From Schistosoma mansoni (taxonomy: Eukaryota; Platyhelminthes; Trematoda; Strigeidida; Schistosomatidae), in contig NC_031495.1 in the NCBI RefSeq assembly GCF_000237925.1, forward strand, positions 51,096,746 through 51,160,745: a stretch of DNA of 64,000 nt. Reading direction: 5' to 3'. Below are positions 40,401 through 53,437 of the stretch, piece by piece. How positions within the stretch are numbered: position 1 is the stretch's first letter; every line of letters starts with the position of its first letter. Both the position numbers and the translations under genes were made by a program. The notes under the pieces were generated by a model. That model searched no databases, was not told the DNA's origin, and was given only the letters and a program-made list of their open reading frames with translations.

Positions 40401-43400
40401 CGACCACGTTCATATGGACATTGTTGGACCGTTACCAATTTCCAATGGCTACACGCATATACCAACGTGTATAGATAGATTCACGAGATGGCCCGTAGCC
40501 GTCCCGTTAAAAGATACATCGGCATCAACAGTGGCGAGGAAATTAGTGAAACACTGGATTACAAATTTCGGTGTCCCATCAACAATTACGACTGATCGTG
40601 GGGCTCAGTTTGAAAGCAAACTCTTTCAACAACTTACAGACACCTTTGGTATAAAGAGAATCAGAACCACTGCCTATCATCCAAATGCTAACGGAATGAT
40701 AGAAAGGTTCCATCGACAACTAAAGGCCTCTTTGACGGCCGCAGGAGGAAATTACAAATGGGATGCCAAGCTTCCTTTGATATTATTAGGCATTCGCTCA
40801 ACCATCAAACAGGACATCGGTTGTTGTGCGGCTGAGTTGGTTTATGGGACGACATTACGTTTGCCTGGTGAGTTTTTCGACCGTGCAACAGATGTTCCAG
40901 CAGATATAGCCGATTACGTGCAACAATTGAAACGACAGATGGAAACCATTAGGTCCGTCGCACCACGAACTCAGAAGGCGAAGTCATTCGTGCCCATCGA
41001 ATTAGACAAGTGTTCACATGTATTCGTCAGAAATGATAGGGTACGACAGCCTTTACAGACCCCTTACGACGGCCCTTTTAAAATTGTCCGAAAAGACAAC
41101 AAAACAGTTACGATTGAAAAAGCTGGTAAACATGATACTGTTAGCATCGACAGAATAAAACCAGCGTTTTTAGAGCACGTCGAGGAACAAACAACAAAAT
41201 CATGCAAATCCGCATCAAAGCAAGCACCACATAAACTACCTGCAACAAGCAATACTTCATACCAAAGTTCAACGGCTACAGAAACTACTACAAGATCAGG
41301 TAGGAGAGTACACTTTCCGGATAGGTACGTAGCAACAACCATACTTATCTAGCTCAAATGCTACAAATTGTTCTCTATTTTTATTAACTGTTCTTTATCG
41401 GCCCCACGGATCTTCATTATACTTACTTTTAACTTCATGCAACCCTTATACACACACATAAAACGTTTCAACACATACAAACTGTTATTACAACTTAACG
41501 CTTATTCATCACATCAGATTGTACATTTATTTTATAAACAATTTATCACTTTGTCGAACATAGGTGTTAATAAAAAAAATCTTTTTTTATAAAAAAAAAC
41601 ATCTACGTTCCGGATGGGAGCTTATGTAGCAAGCCCATTCAACTACTGTATTTTTTGTGTGCTCTCTGTAATCCTAACATTTAACCCACTGTAAATTTAT
41701 GTGTGAGTCTGATTGAGCGCATGTGTCTGCACATCAATCCTTAATCTGTTCTTTCATTGGTTGTAAACAAAGACAATCAATAATTTATCCACAGTCCATT
41801 AACACTCAAAAATATATATGGATTTTTAACACACACACACACACACTCACCTGCTTTCCCTGTGTGCTTGCTATCTGTACGCTTGTGGATTTTTACCGAG
41901 CTTCAACAATAAACTATCTCTACAACTGGTGTTCAAGCTTTTGAATAATCTCGAGTAAACCCGTAATTCTACTAGGAGATTTAGCCTGCAGTAAATAATC
42001 AGTTAGCGGGATATTATTTATTCATTGGAGTCAGATATAGAGGAATTAATCCTCTACAGTTTCCTCATTCAGTAGATCTTGTAGAGCTTGGAACCGGTTT
42101 TTGAGGGTTATCTTGAATTCGTTGTGTTTGTCAGTATGTCGAATAAAGGCTGTATTGAACCTTTGTAATTTTGTTTCCTCAGTTGTCCTTTGTTTCTTTA
42201 GCTTCACTTTCATCTCGATCACAACCAGTTTGTAGTGATCTGAAGCTATTTCAGCTCCTCTCCTGGTTCTCATATCTTCCATTGTCCTTCGGAATCTTTT
42301 GTTGATACAAATATGATCTATCTGGTTCTCTGTGGTGTGGTCCGGCGAGATCCATGTAGCTTAGTGTATGCGTTTGTGTGGAAATATTGTTCCGCCTATA
42401 ACTGATTTGTTGAATGCACATAGGTTTGCAAATCTCTCCCCATTTTCATTTCTCTCTCCCAGTCCATGTCGTCTTATTATATCTTCACATCCATTGTTGT
42501 TCATTCCGACTTTGGTGTTTAAGTCTCCTATCAGCATGGTGAGGTCCTTTCTTGGGCTCTGCGTTACGATTGATTGCAGCCTCTCATAGAACTGATCTTT
42601 ATTGTGGTCGTTGTTATCATTGGTGGGTGCATAACATTGGATAACATTCATTGTGATTCCTTCCTTCTTTGTTTTGAAGGATGCATTGATGATCCTGGGT
42701 CCATGAAATTCCCATCTTATAAGTGCACTACGCGCTTCTTTGGACAGTATCAGAGCAACTCCCTGAGTCTGTAGAGCATTTTTATCTTGGTGACCGGAGT
42801 ACAGCAGCATCTCTCTCGAATCTATCCTTTTCTATTCATTTTGGGTCCAATGGATTTCACTTATTCTGAGCATCGTCAAGTTGTACCTCCTCATTTCCGT
42901 AGCTATTTGATTGGTTTTCTCGGTCTCCCACATTGTCCGGATGTTCCATGTACCTATAAAAATTGTTGCTCTGGTCGTTAGAAGGGTCATCGGCCTCGTG
43001 ACTCCCGAAAAATATCGTCTTTCATCTTGAGGCGTCATAATTATTCCTTCAACTCCCAGGGTAGAGTTTAAATGTTTTAATTTTTTAAAATCTGGTTGAC
43101 GTTTTTTTAGCAAGATTTTTTTCTACGGGATGGGTTGCAGACCCCATGCCTAACTCTCCTTTACCTGGTCTTGGGACCGGCAGTAACTCTAGAAGAACTA
43201 CAGGCGGAGTTAATGTGTTCTTTGGTCTTCTTCTTTTCCGTTTTCCTTCAGGATTCCAAGTTAGCGCGTGTCTCGTGATCGAAGAGAAATGACACTGAGT
43301 ACAGAAGATGGTTTCGGCAGTTCTTAAAAAATTGCCACTAAAATATTGATTGGATACCTGAGACTCTTCTCTCAAATTTATCGTATAGTAATATGTCATT

Positions 43401-46400
43401 AAATTTCGGTGTTTTTTTCTATTATTATTGTTATCTTGCTTCATCAAAACACTCTGTTGGTATATTCACTCCCATACTTATATGTACTGAGTGATGATTA
43501 TGTATGAAATCCAAAAAACGTACCTGTTTTTTTTAAACAGCTGTATAGGTATACCTGGATTCTAGCAAGTATTGAGCGACTCTTAGTAGAAAATTTTATA
43601 TCTTATTTCTTTCGTAATCACTAGGAAAATGTTTAATCCATATGTACTGTTTTTTTCAGAGACGTTTTTGTTCAGTCAATGTTAAATTATTATCATTATT
43701 TACTCAAAACTGATTAACTTCGCATCTTTTTGTCCCAGCAGTTTAATCTACTTTTGTATTATTTTGAAACTTTTAATGCAAATAAAGGATCTTGATTGGC
43801 TCTCGGAAACTAGTTTAAACAGTTTACCTGATATTTATCGTTTGTATTGTAAAAAAGAACCACCACAAGATAAACAATTGAGATCAATTTTCGAATCTGG
43901 AACCATTGAAGATGTTCGTACAAATTTTCAGGTAACTACTGTCACATCATATTTGTTTTCTTTATCATAACATTCAATCGTCTTATATGAATAAATTAAG
44001 ATTGTATGTTTAAAAAAAAACCAATTTTAGTTGATATCAGTTTTCGGATGAGTTAGACTCATCTGGATGCCAACTCAATGGTCTAGAGGTTAAGCTTTCG
44101 CTCCCGAGATTGAAGGTCTTGGATTTGATTCCCTTATGTGGTATAGAGGATGCGCACTGTTGAGAAGACAAAACGATCGTCCACTACTTCCAGGTTTGAG
44201 ATGGTGGCCTAACGTAAATCAGTTCATGATTTTAATTGAAATTCAACAATCTCCACAACCCCATGCTTAGACTGACTAGCTTAATTGATTTCTCACTGCG
44301 AAGGATATGTTGTATCCATAAGAGTTCATAGACAGCGCGACCAATAATCAAAGTCTTCTTGTTAAACACGTTTAACTATCTATCGTTTTGTTTAACGAAG
44401 TGCCAGGTTATTAAGAATATTGTTTCCATAAAAACTAAAATAAAGTGATTATTTCACTTTGTCATACTACAGTCAAGAATTTACTTAATCTTTATTGCTG
44501 CGAAAAACCAAGGATTATATACATAGCTTTTCACCGTGATTATGTGGAATAATGAGACACATTATTCACTCATATATATGACGTGCAGTTTTGTGAATGA
44601 TGGTTATTTTAGTGTAACTGAAAACTACTTATTTATTAGATTGTTGGAAATTATTCAATTCCATAAAACTACTATTTGTTCGGTATGATTTTACGTTCTG
44701 TTCCGTTTTCCTTGATGCTATAATCGGTTTTTGCTGACTAAATGATATCATCGGCACATTCAAAGACTACTACTAAAAGATGATGAAAAAGGGGAACAAG
44801 ATTAACGTATATATGCACATATATATTGACTGATGAAAGAAGCAGTTTATTTCCAGATTGATAAAGGTAGCCAAATGTTCACAATTAAAGAGATAAGAAA
44901 GAATAATGAATGCGTGCAATTGTAGCAAATTTTGAATTGTGTCACGTGAGTTGTTCAACCACGGATTTCTATATATCTGGTGTCTCCCTATACCAATATT
45001 TATGTGTTCAAATAGATAAATAAATAAATTATCCTAAACATCTTTACGGCAATCCCAGGACTTCAGTCAGTCATAGATAAAAGGATCTGGATCAAATATT
45101 GATTGGTTCAAGTTGTTACACCTCAGATTAGCGCAGTGAAAGAATGAATTATCACTAGAGGAAGCAAACAAAGTCGAAATAATGATAGATAGAATGTGTC
45201 GAACAGTGGAATCCAGGACACGTATTCTGTCCCATTTGGAACTCGTCAGCTTCATGTACCCGTACCAGGGAGTTGATGTTTAGTCTGGGTCTGGAACCGA
45301 GTGCCATTGGCCTCAAACATATACCAACGTGTTATCCGGGCAGTTCAACAACCATATATACAGATGTCCATGTTATTATATTACTTTCAGTTGAGATTGT
45401 AAAGATTCTTTTATAAAGCTGTTCTCGTTATCCTACAATTGAATTGAGGTGTTGTTGTAGTCGTATATTCGTCTTCATCAAGAGAGAGTAAGGATTGAGC
45501 GGCTTTTATCCGACTTGAAGGAGAGTGATTCTTAGCAGTCCACAACTTTGTATAACTTCCATCTGTGATTAGCCGTGTTAAAGTACCCAGTTTTTGAAAT
45601 GTTGTAGTCATGTTCTTATTTCTGGATTGTTTGGTCTGCCAACGGGAATGGGATAGTACACGACTTTATTGTTGTTTGTTGGGTTGAGAGAGGCTTGTAT
45701 GTTGTATGTATGCAGCCCACCCTGTTGTAGTTCCAATTGAGTTCCAGTCCTGCTCCACTTATTTTACTTCGTGCAGTTCGGTAGTATTGTTGTGAATGAG
45801 AACACAGGTGAGGACAACCAACTATGTATTTAGCACAAATTACAACGTTACTTGGTAAAATACAAAAACCATGCTATGATACACTATTTGCAAAATGTTC
45901 TTCAATTGCCTCAGGCTTCATTGTTCCTGGATTTTCACACAAATTGCTTTTTATTTCTGTTCTTCTCTTCTTGATCTTCTCAATCTTCTGCTGTCAGATA
46001 TTCTATTCCTTACTCACCATATATACTACTTATGTTGATATCAGTAGCTCACACCACAGTATTACTGACTCTCATACACATATAAAGTGTCTCTGTAAGG
46101 CGAGTACAGGAATCTGTATTTGGTGAGTTGTATCAAATCAGTTGTGATTGATTTTAGTTGTGCGTGTATTTCTGTTTGTTTTAGCTTATGTACTCAACGG
46201 AAATGATAGATAGGTTGTTCATCCTTGTAGTTTTCACCATCATACTGGTCTTGGTGTAGTTAGTTTCATTTTTATTTCTTTTTCTCGTTATTATAACACT
46301 CTTGAGGGGAGGGGGAGGGAGGTGTCTGTAATATGGAGACAAGATAATGAGAATCGGCAAAATAGCTTTTGGTGTTTAACGCAGTGGTTTAGAATTCTTC

Positions 46401-49400
46401 GTAAAGATTCTTTGCTATGATATAGCGAGAATGACAGTGTTAAAGGTATGAAATGCTTAGTTTGTTCCATGCAGATTGTACGTGACACGTAAATGAATGA
46501 GTTGTTGTCTCAATCTCCCGTGTTCGCAATAAACTCTGAATGAAATCAATCTATTAGTATTTCACTGCATAATGGGCTAGGTGGTGAAGTACGGATGCTG
46601 AGATAAATGATGATTTTCAGTGATGACTTGTTGATATTTTCGTGTTATAAGTCGGTTTGTTTGTTGCTCCGAGACATTTGTTAAGGATGATTTTGTGGGT
46701 GATAATGAATTTACTATGTAAGTATTTACTTATATTTGATAAGAACTGTGAAAGTAACTTGTTTCGTTAATGTATATTGACGTTCAGTTTAATGAGATGA
46801 TGTAGTGAATTACTTTTGTTGTGAGATACTTTTAGTTTGTAGAGATTCTGTTCACGGAATGAAAGTGATGCAACAACCACAGGGTCACTTATTTTATCGT
46901 TTTTGAGTTGCCATTATCTACAGACTTTTAAATTAATAACTATTTCACTTAGGAATTGTTCAATTACTGTGCCGTGGATGTACTTATGACGTATGAAATA
47001 ATACAAGTTTTGTGGCCTATATTTAAAGAGAGGTAAGCTAGTTTACCTGTCTGAGTACATTTAATGTTCAGATCAAATATATTTTCCTCCTTATATATAT
47101 ATATATATATACATATATATATTTGATGAAAAAATAAATTGTATTCCTGGTAAAATGATTTTCTTGCATAAAGGAGCCTTCAAGTATATTTCTGTCTGTC
47201 TACCGTTGTCGCAATAAAATACATTTTCCATAATCATGAATCCGGTATCTAAATTCGCCATTATATTTGTCAATCATTCACAACGTAGAATCTGTACTCA
47301 TGTAAATCAGTTCAAGTTTCCGTGCCCCATTAGCACTGAGAGATGAAGTTTCTAGGCCAAACTACAGAATAGTAGAAGTATTAACAGTATCCGTGGTGTT
47401 GAGAAAGATTAGACATCGAAGATACGTCTCGAGAATATAAATTAGTGAAATAAAAACAAAGAAAGAGGTTATAAGGAATTGAGAGTCTCAGAATATGGGG
47501 GAAGGCAAGGAATCGATGCACCTGCGCCATTGCAAATGATTTTGATCCATGTCACTAAGTCTTTAACTTTTGTTTATGATAATTACTCGGACCCCCTACA
47601 AGGTAGTCTACGCATAGCCAAGTTCAATCGTCATTGATTTCATGGACTGATGCCATGTTTCAGTTTGGCCAGAGTATTCGTGATACTGTTAAATTTTGAA
47701 TGTCCAGTTTTTATTACGAATATATGTATTCATGCTTTTTAATTATGTCGCACTTCAGTAGGCTTTGTTATTGATTTATACATATTATATGGACATGATA
47801 TGTAGGTACGTAAAATCCCTCCTCATTTCGGCGAATACTAAAGTAATTTTGATTGGTGCTATATGTCATGACTAAAACAATTATCAACTTATGCCATTGA
47901 ATGATGATTATCAAGTGTTATATAGCAAGTTGAATGAAATTAGCGACGTGATCTATTAAATTTAAATCAATTAATTAAAAGATATAAACCTTTTCATGAT
48001 GCCTTTCAAGTTTAAATTCCTATCTAGTATTGTGTGGTCGTGTTCGCTGGTTGTTAAAGGTTCGTTAAACTAATAGAAAAACAATTACCTATGTGATTTG
48101 TAATTTTTTCGTACTTTTGTTAATGTCACATCCTTAACGAAAATCATTACCAGAGCGAAAAAAATCTAAAAAACACAATTAAACGATATCTGATACAAAT
48201 TTAGCAGCGTTATTTTTGTTCTTTAACTGTTATTACTTATGTTGTACCTAGTGGTAGTTTGTGACTTATTAAAGTCTTCACCATCACTGTTTATATTAGC
48301 TCATCACATTATATGGTGCAGATAAAATTTCTTTTTTTTTCTCTCTCTCACTCCCATTATCGCTCTTTCTCTCCCTTTTGTAGATTTCCACATCCTGCAA
48401 CATTTTGTGGATTATTAGAAATGAGTAGTATGTATTTACCAATTAATGATAATTGGATTAAATTTCAAGAAAAAGCAGAATCATCATATACGGAAAATAT
48501 ATTAAGACAAAAAAAATTGTTGATGCAATTAGCTGATCAAGCACTGGCTAAATATTCTAATAGTCAAGAGTAAGCTATTATTATTATTATTATTATTATT
48601 ATTATGTCATTAGAACATAATTAATATGAATGAAGAATATTCTCTTCAATATTTTCTCATCAGGCTCTACTATTATATATCCAAATTAATCATCCATAAA
48701 ATTGGTCAAGTTTAAGGCAAAGTATACCATTTAAAATTATAACATGTGAACTACGGATTGTTGTTTGTCATATAAAATCAAATCAAATCGTTAATATTTG
48801 AGTGACTAATATGAAGTGTTAACTTGAGTCTGTTTATAAGTAAAATGAAATTGTGAGATAAATAATGACCAAAATCAAGGAAGAAGAGGAAGACCAAAGA
48901 ACACATTACGCCGAGAAATAGAAACAGGCATGAGAAGAATGGACAAAAACCGAATAGAACTAGAAGGTAAGGCCCAGGACAGAGTGGGTTGGAGAAAGCC
49001 GGTCGGCGGCCTATGCTCCATTGGGAGTAACAGACGCAAGTAAAAGTAAGTAAGTAAGTAAAAAAGAATCAATATAGTTAACATGGGGTAAAAAAGATAA
49101 TCATGTTATCACAAATCAGAGATCACGTAATATTGAGGCATAATATGAATCAGGTACGAATTAGTAGATAGGTGTGGATGCTGGATAAATTTCTGAGAAT
49201 GGTCGGCAGGTGTTATAATAATAATGATAATATTGTGTGTGATTAAAATAAGCTTAAGCTATAAAAAATGGACATTAATCAAATTACGTCAGATTGATGA
49301 TCTGGAAATCGTTGATTGACTGGAACTTTGGTTTTCTGTTTTTTTTTCATTAAATAGGTAAAGGATGCATTATATAACGCGACAACTTCCAATAATTTTG

Positions 49401-52400
49401 ATATTATGTTTAGTCTGTTTAGCTAACAAGCATACTTTGTCCAGTATAATATGCAATTTCGATTGCTTGGTGTAACTGATTGGGTTTGGTGCATAATTCC
49501 TCACTATCAGTAAAACACTGGCTAAACGGTTAATACACTTGTCTTTCAACTTATAGATCGCAAGTTGAAACCACTCTCTACTTACTTTGACTTGAACTAG
49601 CGGGTATTCTCGATATCTCCCACACAAATTGTGTCTGTTAGAGTCAACTACATTCAATTGTACTAGGTTAAATACTAGTACTATGCTAGGTTAATTAATC
49701 TACGTCAATATTCATGTTAAAATAGTGGCGAATTGGAAAACATTTTACTTAGTTTCTTGGTTGTTATGATATGTGTTTGACAACATTGGAAATTCATTGA
49801 CAGGATTCTTTCATAATTTGTTTCCTATCTTCTATTGGTTAGTTTGGTCTACAGGTTCCATGAAATATCAAATGTTTAGAGGTTTTCTATATTGAAGTGG
49901 GGTTTCAGTCAATCGCTCAATCTGTGAAAATTGGTTTACTTTTTTTGTTATTCTATTGAGAAGTATGCTAACATAAATAACTTCATGTTTGTCTCTGTTA
50001 ATTAGTTAAAAAAAATTCATTAAATTCGAACTAATTATTGGCTATCGTTGTGAATGAATGTTATTAGTTCATTCATTCTTATAAATTTGATGAGATCAGA
50101 CAAAATATGACAATGTTGGTGTGTTTCTTTACGATGAAGATACATTTTTTTCATAATAATAGATTATGTATCAACTAGTAATAAGTTCCCATATGCATAA
50201 TTATTCAAAATTCTATATTCGTGAGTATTGTTTACCTAAAATAACTACTTGTATATCATGAAGAGTTTTACATCTTAAGAAGTTACTCTGTTAATTTTTA
50301 ACCATCAGAATCACTAGTTCAACCCTGCTTTCATTGTCAATGATTAAACAACTAGATTATATCATATAAAGTATCAAACGTTATTATTATTTATTATTTA
50401 AACACATAAACATTGGTATAAGGAGGCACCAAATAGATCTGCGCCACATAAATCACTCGATTTGTGTGAGGGTTGGGATACTGCCTGGGTGCCCAAACCT
50501 AAGCGTGTTTTCTTAAGGGGCCACTCCCCAAGCCGTTGACCTAGAGGACTAATCCACAAGTCAGTGGAGCAATGTCAGGAGACGCAGTGTCATGTTAGCC
50601 GGTGACCAACAATTGGTTCATACGCTATTTATCCCCTTAGGATCCTGGAGCCCATGTGCACCGTTGGTTTGGAATTAGGGTTTATTAACTTCCCTAGGTG
50701 GACCCTCCGTATCCACCAACCCGATTAAAGCACCGGACATTCGCTTTTCGCCCTCTCGCGTTCGCAAACTGTTATATCTGAAGCGTTACGAATTCACTAG
50801 TTAGCGAACGGAACAAAGACTTGTGACCAGAGATTGATAAGCTAGCTATTCTGACGCGACCCAGCTAACTAGAGTAAGAAGTCCAAGTTGGAAGCGGGGA
50901 AAATATATTCCGTAGCAGCCAGAAGCACAGCAATCATAAGGGGAAAAGTCAAACGATATATACAGCAACAAATTATCCTTGGGCATCATTATAAAATAGC
51001 ACACTCAAAGAAACAATGGACCAATAGCGTTTAAGATAGTTTACAAGTGGGAAATATGACGTGAAGGTAGAAGAGCGCTTTTGGCGTGAAAACAGCTAAA
51101 TTCAAATTTTCAAAATAAAATTACAAAANNNNNNNNNNNNNNNNNNNNNNNNNNNNNNNNNNNNNNNNNNNNNNNNNNNNNNNNNNNNNNNNNNNNNNNN
51201 NNNNNNNNNNNNNNNNNNNNNNNNNNNNNNNNNNNNNNNNNNNNNNNNNNNNNNNNNNNNNNNNNNNNNNNNNNNNNNNNNNNNNNNNNNNNNNNNNNNN
51301 NNNNNNNNNNNNNNNNNNNNNNNNNNNNTGGTGTCATTCGGTTCATGAAACTGGAGTCTAATAATAATATTTTTGTCGTGAATAAAGCACAGAGAAAAAT
51401 AGTGATCAGACAAATTAAATACTGGCTGAGTCTGTAGTTTAGTTCGTTATTGTATTGGTAGACAAACATCATCACATGTACTCATGGATTAAATTCTGTT
51501 GTCAATCAGCCGAATAGGTATAAAATAATTACTAGGATTAAGGTAGTGCTTTATTTCTATTCAAACCAGTGCATGGGTGTATGCTCGCCGTGTTCAAGGT
51601 TCGTGATATGAAGCTATCAAAGTGATTCTGTACCTCATGGTTTCATGAATATTGACTGCGAAAGGATTCTGTACTAGTATCAAGAAGCCATTCAGTGACC
51701 TCTCGTTTCCAATCGGTACCTAAGGTAATTGGTGGTATGAACTATCTCCAGGCGTCAACCACGACTAGATAAGTAATTTCGTTGATTGGACCGACAACGA
51801 CTCGCAATTCACCTCAACGCAGTTCCAAGAGTTCTGCAAACGCCTATCCATCAGGCATCTTCGCGCCTCACCTTACCACCCACAATTGAATGGGCAAGCA
51901 GAGAGATTCGCGGATACGTTTAAGAGGGCTCTGATCAAGTCAAAAGGAGAGGGGACGCCAGTGGAAACACCGCAGAACTTCTTATTCGTCTTCAGAACGA
52001 CCCCTAACGACATGCTGCCGGAGCAGATTTCCCCCGCAGAGATCCTCATGGGAAGAAGTTTGGGGACTATCCACAACTTGATGCTACCGAAAACCACACC
52101 GCAACGGATTACACCACCTCCAGCGCAAACCACGTCCCAGAAGCTACCCACGTACACAGTTGGATGCTCTGTATTCGCTCGGGACTACAGAGCAAATCAT
52201 GATCCTTGGATTGAAGCGCGTGTGGTTAGAAGGGTAGGTAAAGTCATGTACGAGGTTGAGGTGGGAGCAGATAGGTGGACTAGGCATCGAAACCAACTAC
52301 GCAAGCGTTCAGCCCCAGCGCGCCCACCGGCCGAAGGAAAGATCCCACTGGACATATTGTTAGATACGTTTAATCTGCCGGTAGCCCCTACACAAGAAGG

Positions 52401-53401
52401 AGCAAAAAAGGTCGATCTACGGTCCCGAAGATGGTCACTGCGCCAACGGCGACAGACAGTCAGAATGCAAGTGGACCCCAGGAATGTCCGTTGTTAAAAA
52501 GGGGAGGTGTTGGGGGTGTCAAATCCCCAGAACTTACTTGATAAATGGCTTAATTTTGTAATTTTATTTTGAAAATTTGAATTTAGCTGTTTTCACGCCA
52601 AAAGCGCTCTTCTACCTTCACGTCATATTTCCCACTTGTAAACTATCTTAAACGCTATTGGTCCATTGTTTCTTTGAGTGTGCTATTTTATAATGATGCC
52701 CAAGGATAATTTGTTGCTGTATATATCGTTTGACTTTTCCCCTTATGATTGCTGTGCTTCTGGCTGCTACGGAATATATTTTCCCCGCTTCCAACTTGGA
52801 CTTCTTACTCTAGTTAGCTGGGTCGCGTCAGAATAGCTAGCTTAACAATCTCTGGTCACAAGTCTTTGTTCCGTTCGACTGTACCAGGGTATTAGGGAGT
52901 CATCAATGCTCAGGCGTAAGTTATATCTTAATGCATGAACCCTTCCTTGTTATATAAGTGGTGTCATGATCAATTTAAAGGGGAAGGAATTATCTCACTT
53001 GTAATAAAAAATAATGTGCATCAGGTTTCTCTGAAATCTCGACAATACTACTTACTTACGCCTGTTACCCCTCGTCGAGGAGCATAGGCCACTCACCAGC
53101 ATTCTCCATTGGTATCGGTGTTCCTTATCGACCTACAGTAAATTTTATTTACGAACGACCTCACGTGTACAAAACAACGCTTTATCATACACTAATAAAA
53201 TAGCGGAGACTTCCAGGTTGACGTTCTGTTGAGTACAGAAGTCCAAAATTGAAGAACTGAATAAAGCTAGATGGGGAACTACGGCGGTTATGACTGTGGT
53301 CAACTACATAACTGATAAGACTGATTATATATTGTAAGGTATTATTTGTCAATTATCCAGTGACGATTAGTTGATTTCAGCATACTGATTAAATATTCAG
53401 A

Positions 53402-53437
<36 letters not shown>

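Noticed and set aside
38209-41352. Long open frame as a host or domesticated gene
   Set aside because: Complete protease-RT-RNase H-integrase order, an adjacent LTR and repeat context make it a Gypsy pol; nothing indicates host use.
41820-41850. CA-rich tract as a regulatory element
   Set aside because: A simple (CA)n microsatellite inside the Gypsy LTR.
44055-44130. Genuine tRNA gene
   Set aside because: A and B boxes are present, but no convincing cloverleaf or anticodon arm was seen and the sequence continues as a SINE body.
45824-46126. 100-residue hydrophobic frame as a membrane protein
   Set aside because: Intronic, AT-driven composition, no domain, no promoter or splice evidence.
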